From: Mycolicibacter sp. MU0102
Lineage (GTDB): Bacteria > Actinomycetota > Actinomycetes > Mycobacteriales > Mycobacteriaceae
Assembly: GCF_963378105.1 (NCBI RefSeq)
Contig: NZ_OY726398.1
Coordinates: 310,001 to 374,000 of the forward strand
Reading direction: 5' to 3'
DNA: 64,000 bases
Shown here in pieces: positions 1 to 9,216 of the stretch (position 1 is the first letter of the stretch; each line of letters begins with the position of its first letter). The notes under the pieces were generated by a model. That model worked only from the letters and a program-made list of their open reading frames with translations. It did no database searches and was not told where the DNA came from. The translations under genes were made by a program, and so were the position numbers.

Positions 1-237
1 ACGCACCCCGACGCCAACGGCGTCGCCCGGCGCAGCCTGGACATCGCGGGCAACGGCCGGTTCGTGCGAAACGTCGTCGAACGCTCCGAGGAGGAGCGCG
101 AATTCCGGCTTGACCATTCCGAACAGTCCGGCACCGGGCTGTTCACCGATGAGGAGCTCATGACCATTACGACCGAAGACGTTCGTAACTCGGTGGCGCC
201 GTTGCTGCGTGGCCTGGGCCTGGAGGCCCAGGCATGA
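1..237 (+). CDS. eccA3: EccA3, C-terminal fragment (ESX-3 AAA+ ATPase)
   Basis: Only the last 78 codons are present; the gene runs in from the left edge. The readable tail contains an AGNGRFVRN segment, typical of the sensor-2 region of CbbX/EccA AAA+ ATPases, and ends GLGLEAQA. The stop overlaps the next start as ATGA, so eccA3 is translationally coupled to eccB3. In type VII systems EccA is the cytosolic AAA+ ATPase thought to act on Esx/PE/PPE substrates or their EspG chaperones. The assignment rests on this motif plus the unmistakable ESX-3 gene order that follows. The operon promoter lies outside the window. Confidence 0.9.
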   Translation, partial: THPDANGVARRSLDIAGNGRFVRNVVERSEEEREFRLDHSEQSGTGLFTDEELMTITTEDVRNSVAPLLRGLGLEAQA

Positions 238-1859
238 GCGCGGCCCAGTCCGACCGGTCCGATGACGAGCGGCGCTCGTTCGCGTCGCGGACCCCGGCCA
301 ACGAGAATCCCGACCGGGTCGAGTACCGGCGCGGCTTTGTCACCAAGCACCAGGTCAGCGGCTGGCGGTTCGTCATGCGGCGCATCGCCTCTGGCGTAGC
401 CCTGCACGACACCCGGATGCTTGTGGAACCGCTGCGCTCCCAAACGCGTGCGGTGCTGATGGGACTGCTGGTGCTGGCCACCGTCGCCGGCGGCTGCTTC
501 GTTTTCACCCTGATCTGGCCCAACAGCGCGGCCAAAGACGACCCGGTGCTGGCAGACCGCTCCACCTCCGCGCTGTATGTGCGAGTCGGAGACCAGCTGC
601 ACCCCGTACTGAACCTGACCTCCGCGCGGCTGATCGCCGGCCGGCCAGTCAACCCGACCGTGGTGAAAAGCACTGCACTGGACAAGTTCGCCCGAGGCAA
701 CCTGATCGGCATCCCGGGAGCCCCGGAACGCATGGTGCAAAGCAGCTCTCATGACGCCGATTGGACGGCGTGCGACGCGGTGACCGGCTCGACCGCCGGG
801 GTCACGGTGATCGGCGGCCCGTTGGCTCACAGCGGATCCCGTGCCGGTGCGCTCGACGCACAGCATGCGGTGCTGGCCGACAACGGTGCCGGCGCGTGGC
901 TGCTGTGGGACGGCAAGCGCAGCCGGATCGACCTGGCCGACCACGCCATCACCGGAGCGCTGGGCCTCACCGAGCGGGGTTCGGCGGTGCCCACCCCGCG
1001 TCCGATCGCCACCGGACTGTTCAACGTCATCCCGGAGGCACCGGCCTTGGTGGCGCCGGTGATCCCCGGCGCCGGCGGCAAGCCGGCATACGACCTGCAC
1101 TCGGCCGCGCCGGTGGGCGCAGTTGTGGCGGCACACTCCCTGGACGGCAACTCCGATGGCACCTTGCGCTACTACGCGGTGCTCGAGGACGGCTTGCAGC
1201 CGATCTCCGGCGTGTTGGCGGCGGTGTTGCGTAACACTGATTCGCAGGGTTTGGATCGGCCGCCGGTGTTGGGTGCCGATGATGTTGCGCGACTGCCGGT
1301 TTCGCACCAGTTGGATGTGTCGCGTTTCCCGGAGCAGCCGGTCAAGGTGGTTGATGCGGTGTCGGCGCCGGTGACGTGCGCGCAGTGGAGCAAGCCTGCT
1401 GGGGCGAGCACGAGTTCGTTGAGGTTGTTGTCGGGTTCGACGCTGCCGTTGCGTGAGGGTGTGCGCACCCTGGATTTGGTGGGCGCGGGAGTGGGCGGCA
1501 CCGCCGCACGCGTCGCGCTGACCCCGGGGTCGGGCTACTTCGCCCAGAGCGTCAACAGTGATCCGGCGGCCAACGCGACTGCGGGCCCGCTGTTCTGGAT
1601 CTCGGACACCGGTGTGCGGTATGGCATCAACACCGAGGCCGGCACCACTGGTGGCGATGGAGACACCATCGCCGCACTCGGCCTGACCGAGCCGGCACTG
1701 CCGATTCCGTGGTCGGTGCTCTCGCAGTTCGCCCTTGGACCCACCTTGTCGCGTGGTGATGCGTTGTTGGCGCATGACGGGTTGGCGCCGGATTCGCGTC
1801 CGGGTCGTCGTGCCTCTGCTGAGCTGGGTACCGGATCTAACGGGGGAGAGACCCGATGA
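234..1859 (+). CDS. eccB3: EccB3, ESX-3 core membrane component
   Basis: Protein of 541 aa, close to the length I recall for M. tuberculosis EccB3 (538). It has a cytosolic N-terminus of about 72 residues, one transmembrane helix at about 74-95, then a large periplasmic domain. Two lone cysteines at 180 and 382 fit the conserved EccB disulfide pair. EccB joins EccC, EccD and EccE in the inner-membrane ESX complex. ATG at 234 overlaps the eccA3 stop and the 3-prime end overlaps eccC3, both as ATGA. Codon choice changes within the gene: the first kilobase uses CTG for Leu, while stretches near 1210-1470 and after 1735 favour TTG and T-ending codons. Confidence 0.95.
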   Translation: MSAAQSDRSDDERRSFASRTPANENPDRVEYRRGFVTKHQVSGWRFVMRRIASGVALHDTRMLVEPLRSQTRAVLMGLLVLATVAGGCFVFTLIWPNSAAKDDPVLADRSTSALYVRVGDQLHPVLNLTSARLIAGRPVNPTVVKSTALDKFARGNLIGIPGAPERMVQSSSHDADWTACDAVTGSTAGVTVIGGPLAHSGSRAGALDAQHAVLADNGAGAWLLWDGKRSRIDLADHAITGALGLTERGSAVPTPRPIATGLFNVIPEAPALVAPVIPGAGGKPAYDLHSAAPVGAVVAAHSLDGNSDGTLRYYAVLEDGLQPISGVLAAVLRNTDSQGLDRPPVLGADDVARLPVSHQLDVSRFPEQPVKVVDAVSAPVTCAQWSKPAGASTSSLRLLSGSTLPLREGVRTLDLVGAGVGGTAARVALTPGSGYFAQSVNSDPAANATAGPLFWISDTGVRYGINTEAGTTGGDGDTIAALGLTEPALPIPWSVLSQFALGPTLSRGDALLAHDGLAPDSRPGRRASAELGTGSNGGETR

Positions 1860-4800
1860 GTCGTTTGATTTTTGAGGCACGTCGCCGGTTGCCGGTGCCG
1901 CCGACCGATAAGGGCACGATCACGATTGAGCCGCCGCCGGAGTTGCCGCGGTTGGTTCCGGCGTCGTTTTTGCAGCGCGCGTTGCCGGTGGTGATTGTGA
2001 TCCTGATCGTGGGCATGGTGATCGCCATGGTCGCGACGGGGATGCGGTTGGTGTCTCCGGTGATGTTGTTCTTCCCGTTCGCGTTGTTGGTGGCCGCGGC
2101 CGGGATTTATCGGGGCGGGGATAAGAAGGCCCGCACCGTTGAGGTGGATGCCGAGCGGGCGGATTACCTGCGGTATCTGTCGGTGGTTCGCGACAACATT
2201 CGGGGTTCGGCGGCTAAGCAGCGGGCGGCTGCGGAGTGGTCGCATCCCGATCCGGCGGATTTGGCGGCGGTGCCGGGTTCGCGCCGCCAGTGGGAGCGCG
2301 ATCCTCATGATGAGGATTTCTTGGTGGTGCGCACGGGCCGGCATGCGGTGGGGTTGGCCAGTGCGGTGCGGGTGAGCGACACTGCGGATGAGATTGATTT
2401 GGAGCCGGTGTCGCACAGTGCGTTGCGTAGCTTGCTCGATACCCAGCGCACGGTGCGTGATGTGCCCGTCGGTGTGGATGTGACGAAACTGTCGCGGATC
2501 ACGGTCCTGGGTGAGGGCGAGCACGCTGCCGATGAGGTGCGCGGTGCGTTGCGGGCGTGGGTGGCCCAGGCCGTGACCTGGCATGACCCGACGATGCTCG
2601 GGGTGGCGCTGGCCTCACCGGAGTTGGAGAGCCCAGAGTGGTCGTGGTGCAAGTGGTTGCCGCACACCGACATCGCCGGCCAGGCCGATGGGGTGGGCCC
2701 GGCCCGCTACCTGGCGGCCAGCGCCGAAGAACTCGCTGGATTGTTGGCGCCGGTGCTGGCGGCCCGCCCGCCGTTTACCGGTGATGCGGCCGAGTCGGGT
2801 CGGCATTTGTTGGTGATCGTCGATGACCCGGAGTTTGATGTGGCGGCTTCAGCACTGGGCGCCGCGCGGGCCGGGGTGACCGTTGTGCAGCGCAGTGTGG
2901 TGGCGCCGAATCGTGAGCAGTATTCCGATCCGGAGCGTCCGATCCTGCGGATCAGCGCCGGCGGCGGCTCGATTGATCGGTGGCAGACCGGCGGCTGGCA
3001 GCGCTACGTCGATGCTGCGGACCAGCTCGGCGCTGCGGAGGCTGCGCATGTGGCGCGGCGGTTGTCGCGGTGGGATTCCAATCCCACTCATGCCGGGTTG
3101 CGCTCGGCCGGTACTCGGGGGGCGACGTTCACCACGTTGTTGGGTATCGCGGATGCGTCGCGGTTGGATGTGCCGGCGTTGTGGGCGCCGCGTAGCCGTG
3201 AGGAGGAGTTGCGGGTGCCGATTGGGGTGACCGCGACCGGGGAGCCGTTGTTCTTCGATCTCAAGGATGAGGCCGAGGGCGGGATGGGTCCGCACGGGTT
3301 GATGATCGGGATGACCGGTTCGGGTAAGTCGCAGACGTTGATGGCGATCTTGTTGTCGTTGTTGACGACGCATTCGGCGGATCGGTTGATCGTGATTTAC
3401 GCCGACTTCAAGGGTGAGGCCGGCGCGGATATTTTCCGGCATTTCCCGCAGGTCGTTGCGGTGATCTCGAATATGGCCGAGAAGAAGTCGTTGGCGGATC
3501 GGTTCGCCGACACGTTGCGTGGTGAGGTGGCGCGGCGGGAGTTGTTGCTGCGGGAGGCGGGCCGGCGGGTTCAGGGCAGTGCGTTTAACTCGGTGACCGA
3601 GTATGAGGCGGCGATCGCGGCCGGCCATGATTTGGCGCCGATCCCGACGTTGTTCATCGTCGCTGATGAGTTCACGTTGATGTTGGCTGATCATCCCGAG
3701 TACGCCGAGTTGTTTGATTATGTGGCCCGTAAGGGTCGCTCGTTCCGCATCCATATCTTGTTCGCGTCGCAAACGTTGGATGTGGGCAAGATCAAGGACA
3801 TCGACAAGAACACCTCGTATCGGATCGGGTTGAAAGTCGCGAGCCCGAGTGTGTCTCGCCAGATCATCGGGGTTGAGGACGCCTATCACATCGAGTCGGG
3901 CAAAGAACATAAAGGTGAGGGCTTTTTGGTGCCGGCTCCGGGGGCGGCGCCGATCAAGTTCCGCTCCACCTATGTCGATGGGATTTATGACCCGCCGCGC
4001 CAATCGCGGGCGGTGGTGATGCATGCGCTGCCCGAACCGAAACTGTTTACCGCTGGCGTGGTCGATGCCGGGGCGGAGACCACCATCGTGGGTGAGGTCG
4101 AGGAAGAGGTGTTGGGTCCGCCGCGCAAGCTGATCGCCACGATCGGTGATCAGTTGGCGAACTACGGGCCCCAGGCCCCGGCGTTGTGGTTGCCGCCCCT
4201 GGATGAGCCGATCCCACTCGCCACGACGTTGGCCGGTGCCGGGATTTCCGAGCGGGCGTTGCGGTGGCCGTTGGGACAGATCGACAAACCCTTTGAGATG
4301 CGCCGCGACCCGCTGGTCTTTGATGCCCGCTCCGCTAGTGGGAACTTGCTGATTCATGGTGGCCCCAAGTCGGGCAAGACCACCGCGTTGCAGACGTTCA
4401 TCCTGTCGGCCGCGAGCCTGCATTCGCCGCGGGAGGTCAGTTTCTACTGCCTCGATTACGGCGGCGGGCAGTTGCGGGCCCTGGAAGGGCTGGCGCATGT
4501 GGGCAGTGTGGCTTCGGGTCTAGAACCGGAGAAGATCCGCCGCACCTTCGGCGAACTCGAGCAGTTGTTGACCGCCCGTCAGCACCGGGAAGCGTTCCGT
4601 GATGGCAGCATCGGTTCGCTCAACGACGGCTACGGCGAAGTGTTTTTGGTGATCGACAACCTGTATGCGTTCAGCCGCGACAACACCGATGCGTTCAATA
4701 CCCGCAACCCGCTGTTGGCCAAGGTCACCGAACTGGTCAACGTCGGCCTGGCCTACGGCATCCATGTCGTGGTCACCACGCCGAGCTGGCTGGAAGTGCC

Positions 4801-5818
4801 GTTGGCGATGCGCGATGGGCTCGGATTGCGTCTGGAGCTCAAGCTCCATGATGCCCGCGACAGCAACGTGCGCGTCGCCGGCGCGTTGACCCGGCCCGCC
4901 GAAGCGGTGCCGGCCAACCAGCCGGGTCGTGGTTTGACGATGGCCGCCGAGCATTTCTTGATCGCCCAACCGGATCTGGGTCAGATCGAGGCGATCAATG
5001 CCCGCCATCTGGGGTTGGCGGCGCCGCCGGTGCGGTTGTTGCCGACCAACCTGGCTCCCGAAGAAGTGGGTGTGGTCTATCCCGCGGTCGATCATGTGGT
5101 GATCGGGGTGCGCGAAGAGGACCTGGCGCCAGTGCAGGTGGACTTCACTACCAACCCGCTGCTGCTGGTGCTCGGTGATGCCAAGTCCGGCAAGACCACC
5201 TTGCTGCGGCACATCATTCGCACCGTGCGTGAGCATTCCAGTGCTGATCAGGTGGCGTTCACCGTCCTGGATCGGCGCCTGCACCTGGTGGACGAACCGT
5301 TGTTCGCCGACAACGAGTACACCGCGAATGTGGATCGGGTCATCCCGGCCATGCTCGGGCTCTCGGCGTTGATCGGATCACGTCGGCCCCCCGCAGGCTT
5401 GTCGGCGGCCGATCTGGCCTCCTGGAGCTATGAAGGGCACACCCACTACCTGATCATCGACGATGTTGATGCCATCCCCGACACCCCGGCCCTGACCGGC
5501 CCCTATGCGGGGCAGCGGCCGTGGACCACCTTGATCGAGTTGCTGTCGCAAGCAGGCGATCTGGGATTGCGGGTCATCGTCACCGCACGGGCCACCGGCT
5601 CAGGGCACGCGTTGATGACCAACCCGCTACTGCGCCGGCTCAACGACCTGCAAGCCACCACCTTGATGCTCTCAGGCAACCCTGCCGACAGCGGCAAGAT
5701 CCGCGGCCAACGCTTCGCACGCCTACCCGCAGGACGAGCAATCCTGCTGGCCGACAACGACGAACCCACCTACCTACAACTAGTCAACCCGTCATTCAGC
5801 GAAAGTCTGACGCGCTGA
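1856..5818 (+). CDS. eccC3: EccC3, FtsK/SpoIIIE-type ESX-3 motor ATPase
   Basis: Protein of 1320 aa with two transmembrane helices at about 42-61 and 66-84, then three FtsK/SpoIIIE ATPase domains. Walker A motifs are GMTGSGKS (485-492), GGPKSGKT (835-842) and GDAKSGKT (1107-1114). The first Walker B ends in DE (LFIVADEF), whereas the second and third read VIDN and IIDD, matching the family pattern in which only ATPase 1 keeps the catalytic Glu. EccC is the translocation motor and recognises the C-terminal signal of Esx substrates. The start overlaps the eccB3 stop (ATGA). The early part of the gene is strongly TTG- and T-rich in codon use: six of the first seven Leu codons are TTG. Confidence 0.97.
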   Translation: MSRLIFEARRRLPVPPTDKGTITIEPPPELPRLVPASFLQRALPVVIVILIVGMVIAMVATGMRLVSPVMLFFPFALLVAAAGIYRGGDKKARTVEVDAERADYLRYLSVVRDNIRGSAAKQRAAAEWSHPDPADLAAVPGSRRQWERDPHDEDFLVVRTGRHAVGLASAVRVSDTADEIDLEPVSHSALRSLLDTQRTVRDVPVGVDVTKLSRITVLGEGEHAADEVRGALRAWVAQAVTWHDPTMLGVALASPELESPEWSWCKWLPHTDIAGQADGVGPARYLAASAEELAGLLAPVLAARPPFTGDAAESGRHLLVIVDDPEFDVAASALGAARAGVTVVQRSVVAPNREQYSDPERPILRISAGGGSIDRWQTGGWQRYVDAADQLGAAEAAHVARRLSRWDSNPTHAGLRSAGTRGATFTTLLGIADASRLDVPALWAPRSREEELRVPIGVTATGEPLFFDLKDEAEGGMGPHGLMIGMTGSGKSQTLMAILLSLLTTHSADRLIVIYADFKGEAGADIFRHFPQVVAVISNMAEKKSLADRFADTLRGEVARRELLLREAGRRVQGSAFNSVTEYEAAIAAGHDLAPIPTLFIVADEFTLMLADHPEYAELFDYVARKGRSFRIHILFASQTLDVGKIKDIDKNTSYRIGLKVASPSVSRQIIGVEDAYHIESGKEHKGEGFLVPAPGAAPIKFRSTYVDGIYDPPRQSRAVVMHALPEPKLFTAGVVDAGAETTIVGEVEEEVLGPPRKLIATIGDQLANYGPQAPALWLPPLDEPIPLATTLAGAGISERALRWPLGQIDKPFEMRRDPLVFDARSASGNLLIHGGPKSGKTTALQTFILSAASLHSPREVSFYCLDYGGGQLRALEGLAHVGSVASGLEPEKIRRTFGELEQLLTARQHREAFRDGSIGSLNDGYGEVFLVIDNLYAFSRDNTDAFNTRNPLLAKVTELVNVGLAYGIHVVVTTPSWLEVPLAMRDGLGLRLELKLHDARDSNVRVAGALTRPAEAVPANQPGRGLTMAAEHFLIAQPDLGQIEAINARHLGLAAPPVRLLPTNLAPEEVGVVYPAVDHVVIGVREEDLAPVQVDFTTNPLLLVLGDAKSGKTTLLRHIIRTVREHSSADQVAFTVLDRRLHLVDEPLFADNEYTANVDRVIPAMLGLSALIGSRRPPAGLSAADLASWSYEGHTHYLIIDDVDAIPDTPALTGPYAGQRPWTTLIELLSQAGDLGLRVIVTARATGSGHALMTNPLLRRLNDLQATTLMLSGNPADSGKIRGQRFARLPAGRAILLADNDEPTYLQLVNPSFSESLTR

Positions 5819-5849
5819 CGCGTATCGAATAACGGAAGGGGAAATTGTC

Positions 5850-6161
5850 ATGACGCTCAATGTGGTTCCGGAAGGTCTCGCCGCCGCCAGTGCAGCGGTC
5901 GAGGCACTGACCGCCCGTCTGGCGGCAGCGCAGGCCAGCGCCGCCCCGCTGATCACCGCGGTGGTTCCGCCGGCGGCCGACCCGGTGTCGCTGCAGACCG
6001 CTGCCGGTTTCAGTGCACAGGGCAGCGAGCACGCCGCGGTGGCCGCTCAGGGCGCCACTGAGTTGGGCCGCGCCGGTGTCGGTGTCGGTGAGTCCGGTGT
6101 CAATTACGCCGCCGGTGATGCCGCTGGTGCCTCGACATACTTCTTGGGCACGCGCGGCTGA
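5850..6161 (+). CDS. PE5: PE5-type PE protein of the ESX-3 locus
   Basis: Protein of 103 aa consisting only of a PE domain. It starts MTLNVVPEGLAAAS, carries the Pro-Glu pair at residues 7-8, and closely matches M. tuberculosis PE5 as I recall it. A purine-rich ribosome site (GGAAGGGGAA) precedes the ATG. The stop and the PPE4 start share one base (TGATG), so the PE/PPE heterodimer partners are coupled. PE5-PPE4 is an ESX-3 substrate pair, linked in M. tuberculosis to siderophore-mediated iron acquisition. A YxxxD/E-like sequence (YAAGD) occurs near the C-terminus, as expected of the type VII signal. Confidence 0.95.
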   Translation: MTLNVVPEGLAAASAAVEALTARLAAAQASAAPLITAVVPPAADPVSLQTAAGFSAQGSEHAAVAAQGATELGRAGVGVGESGVNYAAGDAAGASTYFLGTRG

Positions 6162-7627
6162 TGATTTCCGCCCCGGTCTGGATCGCCTCCCCGCCGGAGG
6201 TGCATTCAGCATTGCTGAGCAGCGGACCCGGACCGGGTCCGTTGTTGTCGGCTGCCGGGGCGTGGAATTCACTGAGCGTCGAGTACGCCTCAGTGGCAGA
6301 CGAACTCACCGCACTGCTCGGTGCGGTGCAGACCGGCGCATGGCAGGGACCCAGCGCCGAGCAGTACCTGGCCGCGCACGCACCGTATCTGGCGTGGCTG
6401 GGCCAGGCCAGCGCGGACAGCGCCGGGGTAGCGGCGCAGCACGAGGTGGCCGCCACGGCGTACACCAGCGCGCTGGCGTCGATGCCGACACTGGCCGAAT
6501 TGGCCACCAATCACATGACGCACGGGGTGCTGGTCGGCACCAATTTCTTCGGGATCAACACGATCCCGATCGCGCTCAACGAAGCCGACTACGTACGGAT
6601 GTGGATCCAGGCGGCCACCACCATGGGCACCTATCACGCGGTGTCCGGTGCGGCCCTGGCCTCGGCGCCCCGCGCGGTGGATGCCCCCCCGGTGGTCAAG
6701 GCCGATTCGGCCTTGCCCGCCGAGGACACTTCCTCGGGAGGCATCGGGGATTTCTTCACCAAGCTGTTGGACCAGCTCGGTCAGCTCCTGGCCGACCCGA
6801 TCGGGGTGATCCGGGAGATCCTGAGTACCCCCGGAGCCCTGGTCACCTGGTTCCCGCTGCTGTTCTTCATCGCCTACGAGGCGTTCTTCATCCCGTTCGG
6901 CTTCACCTTCTGGGGAGTGATGCTGGGCGCGACGATCATGGTGCCGATCGTCCTCGGCGTCGGGCTCGCCTACCTGGCCGACCTCCTGGGCGGCGACTGG
7001 ACCATGGACGAGGTCGCCAAGCCGGCGCCGGGTGCCGTCTCGTCGCCCGATCGGCCGACCGTCGCGGTGGCAGGCTTTGGTCCAGGGGTGCCCGCATCCG
7101 GTGCGGCGAGCGTTCCGGCAGCGCCGCCCACCTCGGCGGCGGCACCTCCCGCGCCGGCGGCCGGCGCGATGGGCTTTGGCTACCTGGTTGGAGGATCCGA
7201 CCCGGGCACCGGACTCGGCCCGACCCTGACCGACCGCAACAAGGCACAGGCCCCGTCCTCACGGGTGCCGGCAGCCGCGGCGGCGGTCGGCAGCTCGGCA
7301 CAGGAAAGGTCGCGGGCGCGCAGGCGTCGCCGAGCCGTCCTGCACGATCACGCCGACGAGTTCATGGACATGAATTCCGGTCCCGCCGCCGATCCAGCAG
7401 GGCAGGCTCCGTCGGCTGCGCCGACCGCGGCCGGCTCGGACCGCGGCTCCGGGCCGCTCGGATTCACCGGGACGGTGGAAAAGCGTGCCGGCAGTGCGGC
7501 ATCCGGGCTGACCACTTTGACCGGCGACGGATTCGGCGGCGGCCCGAATATGCCGATGTTGCCCGACACCTGGGGCGAAAAAGATCTTGGCGACTCCGCT
7601 GGGGAGTCGGAATCGGAACCGAAATAG
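6161..7627 (+). CDS. PPE4: PPE4-type PPE protein of the ESX-3 locus
   Basis: Protein of 488 aa. The N-terminal PPE domain (about 1-175) begins MISAPVWIASPPEVHS and has the WQG turn and the family-typical GTNFFGINTIPI block. The C-terminal half has hydrophobic segments around 227-273 (FPLLFFIAYEAFFIPFG and following), which is unusual for PPEs but fits PPE4, and then a Pro/Ala-rich tail. It should pair with the PE5 protein immediately upstream and be escorted by EspG3. Codon use returns to C-ending codons here, unlike eccC3 upstream and esxG/esxH downstream. Confidence 0.93.
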   Translation: MISAPVWIASPPEVHSALLSSGPGPGPLLSAAGAWNSLSVEYASVADELTALLGAVQTGAWQGPSAEQYLAAHAPYLAWLGQASADSAGVAAQHEVAATAYTSALASMPTLAELATNHMTHGVLVGTNFFGINTIPIALNEADYVRMWIQAATTMGTYHAVSGAALASAPRAVDAPPVVKADSALPAEDTSSGGIGDFFTKLLDQLGQLLADPIGVIREILSTPGALVTWFPLLFFIAYEAFFIPFGFTFWGVMLGATIMVPIVLGVGLAYLADLLGGDWTMDEVAKPAPGAVSSPDRPTVAVAGFGPGVPASGAASVPAAPPTSAAAPPAPAAGAMGFGYLVGGSDPGTGLGPTLTDRNKAQAPSSRVPAAAAAVGSSAQERSRARRRRRAVLHDHADEFMDMNSGPAADPAGQAPSAAPTAAGSDRGSGPLGFTGTVEKRAGSAASGLTTLTGDGFGGGPNMPMLPDTWGEKDLGDSAGESESEPK

Positions 7628-7649
7628 AAGTCAGGAAAGGAGTGCAGCA

Positions 7650-7943
7650 ATGAGTATGTTGGATGCGCATATTCCGCAGTTGGTGGCGTCGGAGTCGGCG
7701 TTTGGTGCCAAGGCGGCGTTGATGCGGTCGACGATGGCGCAGGCGGAGCAGGCGGCGATGTCGGCGCAGGCGTTTCATCTGGGTGAGGCGGCTGCGGCGT
7801 TTCAGGGGTCGCATGCGCGGTTTGTGGCGATGGCGGCGCGGGTGAATGCGTTGCTGGATATGGCGCAGGTGAATCTGGCGGATGCCGGTTCGACGTATGT
7901 GGCCGCTGATGCGGCTGCGGCTTCCGGTTACACCGGCGTTTAG
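7650..7943 (+). CDS. esxG: EsxG, ESX-3 secreted WXG100-family protein
   Basis: Protein of 97 aa, the same length as M. tuberculosis EsxG. ATG at 7650 is chosen because AGGAAAGGAG lies just upstream and the protein then begins MSMLDAHIPQL as in EsxG; an upstream in-frame ATG at 7587 lies inside PPE4. The helical-hairpin pattern is intact, with FQG at the turn in place of WXG, and the C-terminus carries the YVAAD (YxxxD) secretion motif. It forms a 1:1 heterodimer with EsxH. Codon use is markedly G- and T-ending compared with the flanking PPE4 and espG3. Confidence 0.97.
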   Translation: MSMLDAHIPQLVASESAFGAKAALMRSTMAQAEQAAMSAQAFHLGEAAAAFQGSHARFVAMAARVNALLDMAQVNLADAGSTYVAADAAAASGYTGV

Positions 7944-7972
7944 CTGGCGGACCAGGGAAAAGGAGCAGACTG

Positions 7973-8260
7973 ATGTCGCAGATTATGTACAACTACCCGG
8001 CGATGTTGGCCCATGCGGCTGAGATGAATGGGTATGCGGGCACGTTGCAGGCTGTGGGTGCTGATATTGCCAGTGAGCAGGCGGCGTTGTCGGCGGCGTG
8101 GCAGGGCGATACGGGTATGACGTATCAGGCGTGGCAGGCGCAGTGGAATCAGGCGATGGAGGAGTTGGTGCTTGCCTATCGTGCGATGGCTTCCACGCAT
8201 GAGACCAACACCTTGATGATGAACGCGCGCGACACCGCCGAAGCCGCCAAGTGGGGCTGA
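7973..8260 (+). CDS. esxH: EsxH (TB10.4), ESX-3 secreted WXG100 protein
   Basis: Protein of 95 aa starting MSQIMYNYPAML, with the WQG turn at 43-45 and a C-terminus ending AAKWG. Partner of EsxG, 29 nt upstream. As I recall the M. tuberculosis structure, the Zn site uses His14, His70, His76 and Glu77; here His14, His76 and Glu77 are present but residue 70 is Arg (VLAYRAMASTHE). This may weaken or alter metal binding. In pathogens EsxG-EsxH also targets host ESCRT; nothing in the sequence says whether that applies here. Confidence 0.97.
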   Translation: MSQIMYNYPAMLAHAAEMNGYAGTLQAVGADIASEQAALSAAWQGDTGMTYQAWQAQWNQAMEELVLAYRAMASTHETNTLMMNARDTAEAAKWG

Positions 8261-8292
8261 CCCAGTGATCCGCTCGATGAGGGAAGCCAGCG

Positions 8293-9168
8293 ATGGGTAC
8301 TGAGCCCAACGCTGCCGAACTGACCGTCGAGCAAGCCTGGTACATCGCGGAAACCGTTGGTGCCGGGTCTTTTCCGTGGGTTTTGGCGATCACCATGCCC
8401 TACACGGACGCCGGGGAGCGGGGCGCGTTCATGGCGCGCCAGCGCGACGAGCTCACCCGGATGGGAGTTGTCTCGCCGGAGGGCACGGTCAATCCGGCCG
8501 TGGCCGAATGGATCCGGGTGGTGTGCTTCCCGGACCGGTGGCTGGACCTGCGCTATGTGGGTTCGGCCGCCGGCGGGGCCCCCGAGATGTTGCGCGGCAT
8601 CGTCGCGCGCCGCGATCAGAGCGCCGGCAAGCCCGGCCGGACGGTCGTGGCACTGCGTAATGCGCAACTGGTCACGTTCACCGTGATGGACATCGACGAC
8701 CCGCGGCTGCTGGTTCCCGTGCTCGGAGCAGGCCTGCGGCAGCGCCCGCCGGCGCGGTTCGACGAGTTCACCCTGCCGGCCCGGGTTGGTGCGCGCGCTG
8801 ACGAGCGACTGCGCGCCGGCGCTCCGCTCGCCGAAGTGCTTGACTACCTAGGCATTCCCGCTTCGGCGAGGCCGATCGTAGAGTCGGTGTTCACCGGATC
8901 GCGTCACTACGTCGAGGTTGTCGCGGGATGCGCGCGAGACGGTCGGCATACCACCACAGAAGTCGGTATGAGTCTGGTCGACGCGGAGGCGGGCCGCATC
9001 CTGGTCACGCCGTCGCAGGCGTTCGACGGCGAGTGGGTCTCGACCTTCCGCCCTGGAACCGACTTTGCGACCGCTGTCGCGATTGAACAGCTGACCGCCA
9101 CCCTGCCCGAGGGCACGTGGTTCCCCGGTCAGCGACTATCCAGAGATTTCACCACCCAGCTGTCCTAA
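8293..9168 (+). CDS. espG3: EspG3, PE/PPE-specific chaperone of ESX-3
   Basis: Protein of 291 aa (M. tuberculosis EspG3 is about 295). It is cytosolic with no signal or membrane segment, beginning MGTEPNAAELTVEQAWYIAE. EspG proteins bind the tip of the PPE helical bundle and deliver PE/PPE dimers to their cognate ESX system. Position between esxH and eccD3 is diagnostic. GAGGGAAG precedes the ATG. The two PPE-SVP proteins at 18.8-21.2 kb have no local EspG, so this is the only chaperone in the window they could use. Confidence 0.93.
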   Translation: MGTEPNAAELTVEQAWYIAETVGAGSFPWVLAITMPYTDAGERGAFMARQRDELTRMGVVSPEGTVNPAVAEWIRVVCFPDRWLDLRYVGSAAGGAPEMLRGIVARRDQSAGKPGRTVVALRNAQLVTFTVMDIDDPRLLVPVLGAGLRQRPPARFDEFTLPARVGARADERLRAGAPLAEVLDYLGIPASARPIVESVFTGSRHYVEVVAGCARDGRHTTTEVGMSLVDAEAGRILVTPSQAFDGEWVSTFRPGTDFATAVAIEQLTATLPEGTWFPGQRLSRDFTTQLS

Positions 9169-9216
9169 AGGCAGCGAAAAGAACGTCCTCGCAGAGAAGA
9201 AGAATAGGGAACACCA

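Noticed and set aside
2849..4498. Very long open frame on the minus strand opposite eccC3 (549 codons)
   Set aside because: Shadow of a GC-rich gene: Arg/Gln/His-rich translation with no recognisable domain, fully inside eccC3, which has three intact ATPase domains.
5821..5849. Separate promoter between eccC3 and PE5
   Set aside because: The gap is only about 31 bases and contains just a ribosome site; there is no room for a clear promoter.
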